A stretch of 5,810 nt of DNA from Chloroflexota bacterium (lineage in GTDB: Bacteria; Chloroflexota; UBA11872; VXNJ01), in NCBI GenBank assembly GCA_026708165.1, contig JAPOVO010000297.1, positions 1-5,810 on the forward strand. Direction: 5' to 3'. The notes beneath the pieces are model-generated. The model did not search any database and was not told the DNA's origin. It saw only the letters and a program-made list of their open reading frames with translations. The position numbers and the translations under genes were made by a program. Shown one piece after another: positions 1 to 4,478 of the stretch (position 1 is its first letter; each line of letters opens with the position of its first letter).

Positions 1-77
1 TGTGGAAATGATGGTCTGAGTTCCCGCCCCGTATCGGGATCGGCGATAGGCCGGCTCAGCGTGCACAGGGTGATTCA

Positions 78-115
78 CCCTCACCCTACAACTCTCCTGT
101 CAAGGGAGAGGGGAC
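78..115. repeat. CCCTCACCC...GGGAGAGGGG palindromic repeat
   Basis: CTCTCC (92-97) pairs with GGAGAG (105-110) around a 7-nt loop, preceded by CCCTCACCCT. This is a common form of dispersed intergenic hairpin repeat in bacteria. Only one copy is in this window, so calling it a repeat rests on resemblance to elements I know rather than on internal copies. Confidence 0.45.
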
Positions 116-121
116 TGGATT

Positions 122-149
122 CCGGCTCCGTATCGGAGTACGGGGCAGG
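122..149. repeat. CCCCGTA-TCGGAG-TACGGGG type hairpin repeat
   Basis: CTCCGTA (126-132) faces TACGGGG (139-145) across a 6-nt loop, with one G-T type mismatch, followed by CAGGC and a TTTT run (151-154). A close copy is at 2391-2413 (CCCCGTA / TACGGGG, perfect 7-bp arms) and a partial copy at 27-39. Three related copies in intergenic DNA support a dispersed repeat family. Confidence 0.55.
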
Positions 150-216
150 CTTTTCGGCGGAAGGACAGGAGGGCGGTTCGGTATGACACAAGTGGCGGCT
201 CCGCAGGCCGATCGCC

Positions 217-257
217 CTTCGACTAGCTCTGGACGAATGGGTAGCGACTAGTCGAAG
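217..257. repeat. REP-like TTCGACTAGCTC element forming a hairpin over the dehydratase stop codon
   Basis: CTTCGACTAG (217-226) and CTAGTCGAAG (248-257) are perfect 10-bp inverted arms around a 21-nt loop, and the right arm covers the TAG stop of the leftward dehydratase gene. The core at 219-240 (TTCGACTAGCTC then GGACGAATGG) belongs to the same type as 2270-2292 and 2420-2442. In the gene's direction the hairpin could slow or end transcription, but no T-tract follows it. Confidence 0.5.
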
Positions 258-1411
258 ACGGCTCCGTCGACCTGGTTCTTCTTGACGAAGTCCCAGTTGA
301 TCTGCGCGCCGAGGCCGGGGCCCTGCGGCACGTAGACGCAGCCGTTCTCGTCGACCGAATCCAGATTGTCGGAATAATCGAGGTAGATGTCGCCGCTGTG
401 AGCGGGAGCCTTGGGATGCACCAGCCCTAGCTCGTAGTAGTTGGTGTTGCGGATCGACGCCATGAGGTGCCTGTGGACCGGGCCGGGGCCGTGGGTTTCG
501 CCATCGAGCCCAAAGCCTTCGGCAGCGTGTGCGATCTTGAGTGCGCCGGTCAACCCGCCGTCGATATAAGCGTCGACGCGGACGAAATCTGTACCGCCGT
601 TAACGATGAAGTCGACGTGCTCTTCCAATCCACGGATATGCTCGGTCATGAGCAGGGGCGTCTTGAGGGTCTCCCGCAGCTTTCGATGCGCGAACGCCGA
701 CACTCCGCCGTCCTTATAGGGGTCCTCGTACCAGAAGTAGCTGGCCTCGTCGACAGCGCGTCCCACCTTGAGAGCCTGACCGAACGTCTCGTACTCGCAG
801 GCCGGGTCGAGCATGAGATCCATGTCGTCGCCGACCGCTTTGCGAATGGCGAGCACGTTCTCGATCTCCTGCTTGGTAATGGGGTCGCCCCAAGGGTGGC
901 ACTTGAAGGCGGGATAACCCATGTCGCGACATTGGACGGCGAAATCGGCGAACGCCTCGGGACTGTCGAGGCCGCCGTTGCGGTCGCCGTGGTAGGTGCT
1001 GGCATAGCAGGGGAGCGGCTTGTCGGTTCCGCCGAGGAGCTTGTAGATGGGCGTGTCGTAATACTTGCCGGCGATGTCCCACAGAGCGATGTCGACAGGT
1101 CCCAGGCCTGTCCTGTCGCTCTGGCGGAGGGCGCGCTTGACGTCGTTGTAGATTTTCTCCCGCTGGAGCGCGTCCTTGCCGAGCAGGTAATGCGTGAATC
1201 CGACGATCTGCGCGTATGACGACGCACTTCCGGCGATGCATTCGCCCCGCAGCCCGCCGTGGGTGGTGATCGCCAGCGCGTGACGTTTCAACTCAAGAGT
1301 TTCGCCAGGACAGTAGACGAAGTTGAAGCCGTTGTAGTCGGTGCCCATCTCCTTGAGCTGGACGATGAACTCGAAGGTCTCGACGCGGGTGATCGTTGTG
1401 TCGCTGCGCAT
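248..1411 (-). CDS. Mandelate racemase/muconate lactonizing enzyme family protein (sugar-acid dehydratase-like)
   Basis: A 387-residue enolase-superfamily enzyme, normal length for the family. The N-terminal capping domain (about 1-130) ends in the family signature GLGPVDIALWDIAGK (102-116). The barrel follows with FKCHP (K170, H172) on the second strand. Likely Mg2+ ligands are D202 (LDPA), E229 (YEDP) and E257 (TEH). D280 and H308 (ETHGPG) look like the Asp-His dyad of the mandelate racemase subgroup. Members remove a proton next to a carboxylate, usually to dehydrate acid sugars in the cytoplasm; the substrate cannot be read from sequence. The usual KxK motif appears here as KxH. The ATG start is supported by GAGAGGAAG (complement of 1414-1422), two bases upstream of it. 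It ends with TAG and stands alone, divergent from the ferredoxin gene. An 11-bp inverted repeat upstream (1476-1522) may be its operator. Family assignment is secure; dehydratase function is inferred. Confidence 0.93.
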   Translation of the reverse strand: MRSDTTITRVETFEFIVQLKEMGTDYNGFNFVYCPGETLELKRHALAITTHGGLRGECIAGSASSYAQIVGFTHYLLGKDALQREKIYNDVKRALRQSDRTGLGPVDIALWDIAGKYYDTPIYKLLGGTDKPLPCYASTYHGDRNGGLDSPEAFADFAVQCRDMGYPAFKCHPWGDPITKQEIENVLAIRKAVGDDMDLMLDPACEYETFGQALKVGRAVDEASYFWYEDPYKDGGVSAFAHRKLRETLKTPLLMTEHIRGLEEHVDFIVNGGTDFVRVDAYIDGGLTGALKIAHAAEGFGLDGETHGPGPVHRHLMASIRNTNYYELGLVHPKAPAHSGDIYLDYSDNLDSVDENGCVYVPQGPGLGAQINWDFVKKNQVDGAVFD

Positions 1412-1475
1412 AGCTTCCTCTCTTTTTGAAATCAGGGCCGGTTCGTCGCGGCGGGAGCCACCGCCTATGTATTCA

Positions 1476-1522
1476 GCGCGATTTCGGATAATGAGAGACT
1501 AGACGACTCGTCGAAATCGCGC
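1476..1522. promoter_or_regulatory. Inverted repeat upstream of dehydratase gene, possible operator
   Basis: GCGCGATTTCG (1476-1486) and CGAAATCGCGC (1512-1522) are perfect 11-bp inverted arms separated by 25 bp. They lie 65-111 bp upstream of the leftward dehydratase start, where a regulator of a catabolic gene would bind. A weak -10-like TACATA occurs just downstream on the minus strand (about 1465-1470), with no clear -35. It could instead be a hairpin repeat. Confidence 0.4.
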
Positions 1523-1567
1523 GACCGGCGTGCGTGCAAAGGCTATGACGGGATGGTTGAGCGAGTT

Positions 1568-1584
1568 TGCTAAACGCCTTAGCA
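1568..1584. promoter_or_regulatory. Palindrome upstream of ferredoxin gene, possible operator
   Basis: TGCTAA (1568-1573) and TTAGCA (1579-1584) flank a 5-bp centre, giving the 17-bp palindrome TGCTAAACGCCTTAGCA. A TTGAGC at 1557-1562 could be a -35 box, with the palindrome lying in the promoter spacer, but the matching -10 (TAGCAG) is poor. It sits 60 bp before the TTG start of the ferredoxin gene, so operator function is plausible. The regulator is unknown. Confidence 0.35.
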
Positions 1585-1643
1585 GGCCGGTATGTTTGAC
1601 GCACGGGAGATGACCGCCAGCGAGCGGATCACCAGGAGGCAAA

Positions 1644-2138
1644 TTGGCAGGCTACTACCAATGGCGAACGCCGGAGCGACGGCGGCTGACCATCGAAGAG
1701 GTGCGCGGGCAGCTGCTCGTCTGCGACGGCTGCTGATGCGGCTCGGGCGCGACTATGTTTCGCCCGCCAATCCTCGTTGAGGATTACGAAACCGGTCTAG
1801 AAGATCGCGGGATCGATGAAAAGATAGATTTGACCATCACCGCCGATTCGGGCGATGGGTGCCTGGGTCTGTGCAGCCCGTCGAACGTAGTGCTGCTGAT
1901 CCTCAGGGGCAGGAGCCTCTGGTTCGGACGGATGAACACGAAGCGGTCTATAAGCATGCTTTTGGACTACCTAGCGGAAGTGGTTGACGACGATGATCCA
2001 GCGCTGCCGGAAGGCGAGCTTGCCAAGCACGCGTTCACGAGGATGCGGGGCGAGATGATGCCCATAGAGGACGTGCTGAAGCCGGGGCGCGACACGCGCC
2101 GGCCAACGCCGCCCGGGACGCTGATTTCGCCGACGTAG
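1644..2138 (+). CDS. Thioredoxin-like [2Fe-2S] ferredoxin with in-frame TGA (candidate selenoprotein or nonsense-disrupted gene)
   Basis: Read through the TGA at 1734-1736, the frame gives 164 residues. AGGAGG (1634-1639) stands 4 bases before the TTG start at 1644, the first start after an in-frame stop at 1611-1613. The product runs from an N-terminal helix-like segment into LLVCDGC (C27, C30), the TGA position (31), then C32-G33, then DGCLGLC (C73, C77), a strand VVLLILRGRSLWFGRMN (82-98) and an acidic C-terminal helix. From memory, [2Fe-2S] ferredoxins of this type have VCxxGCCCG near the N-terminus and GCLGPC before a similar VWF strand, so the TGA sits at a cysteine of that cluster. Such proteins carry electrons in the cytoplasm; the partner is unknown. 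A conventional call would be only 1755-2138 (127 residues, ATG without a Shine-Dalgarno), which lacks the N-terminal cysteines. The TGA is either selenocysteine, readthrough, a nonsense mutation or an assembly error. The stop is TAG. Confidence 0.65.
1740..1768 (+). promoter_or_regulatory. Hairpin just after the in-frame TGA, SECIS-like candidate
   Basis: CGGGCG (1744-1749) pairs with CGCCCG (1761-1766), and GG at 1740-1741 can add pairs with CC at 1767-1768 across a 2-nt bulge. An alternative upper helix GCGA/TCGC (1749-1752 with 1760-1763) leaves a 7-nt loop that starts 16 nt after the TGA, at the short end of the spacing I recall for bacterial SECIS elements. The apical G and bulged U expected of a classical element are not clear. 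A GC-rich gene can form such a stem by chance. Confidence 0.3.
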
Positions 2139-2152
2139 CAGTAACGCTCTCG

Positions 2153-2240
2153 CCTGCCTGAACTGGGGCAAGTCGGCCGCTCAGCTTTACCGGACACGAT
2201 TCGCCTGTCGGACTCGCCCGGTCGACGAGCTGAGGGCAGG
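2153..2240. repeat. Nested inverted repeat
   Basis: CCTGCC (2153-2158) matches GGCAGG (2235-2240), and inside it CTCAGCT (2180-2186) matches AGCTGAG (2228-2234). The right arms are adjacent while the left arms are 21 bp apart. It lies 14 bp after the ferredoxin stop codon and may act as a transcript-end structure, although no T-tract follows. Confidence 0.35.
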
Positions 2241-2269
2241 AGGGCTGTGGGTCTGGGAACCGTACATGG

Positions 2270-2292
2270 TTCGACGGGCTCACCGCGAACGG
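2270..2292. repeat. REP-like TTCGAC(n)GCTC element
   Basis: TTCGACGGGCTC followed by CGCGAACGG resembles the elements at 219-240 and 2420-2442. All share TTCGAC, two variable bases, then CTC, and two of the three end in CGAA(T/C)GG. The shared pattern across three gene-free sites supports a dispersed family. Confidence 0.5.
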
Positions 2293-2390
2293 GGCAGTTC
2301 ACCACGAATGGCTCTGCTCGCCACGGTCAGCCTAGACGGGCGGTTCGCGAATCTCCCCTACGGTCGACGCCGAATTGTGGGCCTTTATTC

Positions 2391-2413
2391 CCGCCCCGTA
2401 TCGCGGTACGGGG
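2391..2413. repeat. CCCCGTA-TCGCGG-TACGGGG hairpin repeat
   Basis: CCCCGTA (2394-2400) and TACGGGG (2407-2413) form a perfect 7-bp stem with a 6-nt loop. It is preceded by ATTCCCG and followed closely by the REP-like unit at 2420, so elements of two families are arranged in tandem. It is the best copy of the element also found at 122-149 and, in part, at 27-39. Confidence 0.55.
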
Positions 2414-2419
2414 TGCCCC

Positions 2420-2454
2420 TTCGACAAGCTCAGTTCAGGCCATTCGCGGGAATG
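2420..2454. repeat. Tandem REP-like unit and CATTCGCGGGAATG hairpin
   Basis: TTCGACAAGCTCAG (2420-2433) is the third REP-like unit in the window. It runs directly into CATTC (2441-2445) and GAATG (2450-2454), a 5-bp stem with loop GCGG. The latter is a typical small dispersed hairpin in repeat-rich bacterial genomes. Confidence 0.5.
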
Positions 2455-2479
2455 ATGAATGGCGACAGCGACGGGATGC

Positions 2480-2520
2480 GAGATTCCTCAGCTTCGCTCG
2501 GAGTGCCAGAGGAGAATCTC
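2480..2520. repeat. GAGATTC...GAATCTC palindromic repeat
   Basis: GAGATTC (2480-2486) pairs with GAATCTC (2514-2520); adding CCTC and GAGG extends the stem with a small bulge. The interior CAGCTTCGCTCGGAGTG is of the type I know from dispersed GAGATTCCTCGCTTCGCTC repeats. A further CTCGGAGTGACCACG-like fragment at 2573-2587 may be the end of a second, decayed copy. Confidence 0.45.
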
Positions 2521-2606
2521 CCTCAGCGGAATCCCGGCCTTGGCAGCCCGAGGGCAGATTCTTTTGGGGACTCTCGGAGTGACCACGCGGGCCATGAAGA
2601 ACCAAG

Positions 2607-2635
2607 GGCGGCAGTCTCAAACAGAGACTGCCGCC
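2607..2635 (-). terminator. Hairpin downstream of pckA, likely terminator
   Basis: GGCGGCAGTCTC (2607-2618) and GAGACTGCCGCC (2624-2635) are perfect 12-bp arms around a 5-nt loop, by far the strongest hairpin in the window. It begins 16 bases past the pckA stop on the minus strand. The sequence that follows in that direction is only moderately T-rich (CTTGGTTCTTC), so termination may be imperfect. It also bars readthrough from the right into the repeat region. Confidence 0.8.
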
Positions 2636-2651
2636 GATGTGTTCGGGATCG

Positions 2652-4259
2652 TTAGGAAGGTCTAGGCCCTACGGCTTCCAGCCCGGCAGCCGCGCCGGAC
2701 GCGTACTGCTTGAAATTGTCGGCAAAGGACCGCGCCAACTCGGCGGCGGTGCGGTCGTAGGCTTCGGTGTCGTCCCAGGTCGAGCGAGGCCTGAGCAGGC
2801 TCTGGTCGATGTCAGGGCACGTCTTGGGGATCTGAAGGCCGAAGACCGGGTCCTCTTCGAATTCGACCTGACTGAGGCTCCCGTCGAGAGCAGCCTTGAC
2901 CATTGCGCGAGTGTCCTTTATCGGCATGCGGCTACCGGTTCCGTACGGACCGCCGGTCCAGCCCGTGTTTATGAGCCAGACGTCGGGCTGGTGCTTAGCC
3001 AGCCGCTGGCCGAGCAGATCGGCATATTCGGCGGGCGGTCGGGGAAGGAAGGGGGCGCCGAAGCAAGGGCTGAACGTGGTCTCCGGCTCGATAATTCCGA
3101 TTTCGGTACCGGCGAGCTTGGAAGTGTATCCGGATACGAAGTAATACATCGCCTGCTCGTGCGAGAGCTTCGCTATTGGGGGCATTACGCCGAACGCATC
3201 GGCGGTGAGCAGCAGGATGTTCTCCGGGTGTCCGGCGACGCCGTGGGGATCGGAATTCGGTATGTAGCTGACGGGATAGGCGCCGCGGGTGTTCTCGGTG
3301 ATGCTGTCGTCGTCGAGGTCGAGCTCCCTAAGGTCTTGGTCGTAGACGACGTTTTCGAGCACTGTTCCGAACATCCTCGACGTGGCGAATATCTCCGGCT
3401 CGGCTTCGGGCGAAAGGGCGATCATCTTGGCGTAGCAGCCGCCCTCGACATTGAATATCCCGTTGTCGCTCCAGCCGTGTTCGTCGTCGCCGATGAGCGT
3501 GCGCGACGTGTCAGCGGAGAGGGTGGTCTTGCCGGTGCCGGAAAGTCCGAAGAATAGCGCCACGTCGTTGGCAGGACCGTAGTTGGCGGAGCAGTGCATC
3601 GAGAGCACGCCGCGCGCCGGCAGAATGTAGTTCATGACGGTGAAGATCGACTTCTTGGTTTCGCCGGCGTAGCCGGTTCCGCCGATCAGCACGATGCGCT
3701 TGCCGAAGTGGAGCAAGACGAATGCGTCGGAGTTCGTGTTATGGCGCTCGGGCTCGGCTTTGAATCCTGGCGCGTGAATGACGGTGAAGTTGTCGAAGAC
3801 ATCTACGTCAGCACCGTTTCCGTACTGGTCGAGAAACAGATGCCTGACGAACATTGCGTTCCAGGCGCGCTCGGTAATGACGCGCACGCCGATGCGGTTT
3901 TCGGGGTCGGCGCCGGCATGGAGGTCCTGCACGAAAAGGTCGCGGTCGCCGAGGTAGGCGCCAACCTCATCCTGAAGGCGGTCGAAGTCGGCGGCGTCGA
4001 ACGGCCTGTTTACGCTGCCCCACCAGATGGAGTCCTGGCTACCAGGCTCGCGCACGACGAACTTGGCGTTCGGGGAGCGCCCGGTGTGCTTGCCCGTCTC
4101 AACGACGAGCGGGCCCTGATCGGCCACAATTCCCTCGCCCCGTTTGACGGCTTCCTCGTAGAGCACCGCTATGGAGGAGTTCCAGTAAACGGATTTCGAA
4201 TTCTGTATCCCAATCGAACTCAACTCGCCCGCCGCAAGGGCATTGCCGTCCAAACTCAT
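2652..4259 (-). CDS. pckA: Phosphoenolpyruvate carboxykinase (ATP)
   Basis: A full-length 535-residue cytosolic enzyme that converts oxaloacetate and ATP to PEP, CO2 and ADP, the first committed step of gluconeogenesis. Visible motifs in order: TGRSPNAKF (59-67, substrate-binding R61); GGTGYAGETKK (193-203, Y198 and the Mn2+/substrate lysines); HCSANYG (222-228, metal ligand H222); the P-loop GLSGTGKTT (238-246, K244); LIGDDEHGW (255-263, metal ligand D259); ENTRGAYP (322-329, R325); and TGWTGGPYGTGSRM (432-445) near the adenine site. All key residues are present, and the GTP-dependent family lacks this pattern. The ATG follows AAAGGCGG by four bases. It is monocistronic: divergent from the fusion gene, with a strong hairpin 16 bases after its TAA stop. 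A direct repeat at 4346-4380 may take part in its control. The long frame on the opposite strand is a shadow. Confidence 0.98.
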   Translation of the reverse strand: MSLDGNALAAGELSSIGIQNSKSVYWNSSIAVLYEEAVKRGEGIVADQGPLVVETGKHTGRSPNAKFVVREPGSQDSIWWGSVNRPFDAADFDRLQDEVGAYLGDRDLFVQDLHAGADPENRIGVRVITERAWNAMFVRHLFLDQYGNGADVDVFDNFTVIHAPGFKAEPERHNTNSDAFVLLHFGKRIVLIGGTGYAGETKKSIFTVMNYILPARGVLSMHCSANYGPANDVALFFGLSGTGKTTLSADTSRTLIGDDEHGWSDNGIFNVEGGCYAKMIALSPEAEPEIFATSRMFGTVLENVVYDQDLRELDLDDDSITENTRGAYPVSYIPNSDPHGVAGHPENILLLTADAFGVMPPIAKLSHEQAMYYFVSGYTSKLAGTEIGIIEPETTFSPCFGAPFLPRPPAEYADLLGQRLAKHQPDVWLINTGWTGGPYGTGSRMPIKDTRAMVKAALDGSLSQVEFEEDPVFGLQIPKTCPDIDQSLLRPRSTWDDTEAYDRTAAELARSFADNFKQYASGAAAGLEAVGPRPS

Positions 4260-4478
4260 TCATCCGCCTTTCGGTCTCGAACATGCCGATAAAGTGGCGC
4301 TCTCCTCGCGCCTCGGCCCGGGTTGCAATCAAGGTTAGCACCAGTAACCGCGATCAAATGAGAGAATGAACCGCGACCAATGAACTAAGCCTTAAGCAAC
4401 CTTAAATTTTACGAGGTCGCAGCGCTTCGTGCTTTGGGATTCTGCTTATGGTGAGGAGAGCGACGGGATCCGGTCCAA
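4260..4478. promoter_or_regulatory. Divergent promoter region between pckA and the fusion gene
   Basis: The 219 bp must hold promoters for both genes. The most AT-rich part is 4386-4412, with two CCTTAA repeats (4390-4395 and 4400-4405), and TAAAAT on the minus strand at 4407-4412 resembles a -10 box for pckA. No convincing -35 pairs with it. GGCGC (4296-4300) and GCGCC (4308-4312) form a small hairpin in the pckA leader. Confidence 0.4.
4346..4380. promoter_or_regulatory. Direct repeat AACCGCGAyCAA, possible regulator site
   Basis: AACCGCGATCAA (4346-4357) and AACCGCGACCAA (4369-4380) match at 11 of 12 positions and start 23 bp apart, about two helical turns, so a dimer or two tandem monomers could bind one DNA face. 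The pair lies 87-121 bp upstream of pckA. The regulator is unknown. Confidence 0.35.

Larger units (their letters stand above)
1..247. other. Gene-free, repeat-rich intergenic end
   Basis: No convincing reading frame is present here. The stretch lies downstream of the dehydratase gene and contains several short palindromic elements, listed separately where they are clear. A partial copy of the CCCCGTATCGG element is at 27-39. A gene ending left of the window could share this spacer, but nothing of it is visible. Confidence 0.6.
2139..2606. other. Gene-free repeat-rich intergenic region
   Basis: About 470 bp between the ferredoxin stop and the pckA terminator hairpin. Short open frames cross it on both strands, but they are rich in Arg, Ser and Pro, overlap each other and run through the palindromic repeats. 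I see no recognisable protein. The stretch holds at least five palindromic elements, listed separately. Confidence 0.65.

Noticed and set aside
467..1219. 250-codon open frame on the + strand
   Set aside because: It lies wholly antisense to the dehydratase, whose catalytic motifs are intact. It has no family features and is a by-product of GC-rich codon use.
1592..1780. 62-codon frame on the + strand (starts MFDAREMTAS)
   Set aside because: Arg/Ala-rich, no Shine-Dalgarno seen at its ATG, and it overlaps the better-supported ferredoxin frame, which has AGGAGG and family motifs.
2139..2606. CRISPR array
   Set aside because: The repeats differ from one another, are palindromic, and lack regular spacing and unique spacers.
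2247..2665. Overlapping small frames on both strands in the repeat region
   Set aside because: They run through palindromic repeats, overlap one another in several frames, and have Arg/Ser/Pro-rich, non-protein-like composition.
2637..3557. 306-codon open frame on the + strand
   Set aside because: Antisense to pckA over almost all its length; Gly/Val/Arg-rich and without recognisable motifs.
3594..4292. 232-codon open frame on the + strand
   Set aside because: Antisense to the N-terminal half of pckA, with no domain signs.
4099..4341. 80-codon minus-strand frame covering the pckA start
   Set aside because: Out of frame with pckA and covering its leader; no family resemblance. The pckA start has its own AAAGGCGG.
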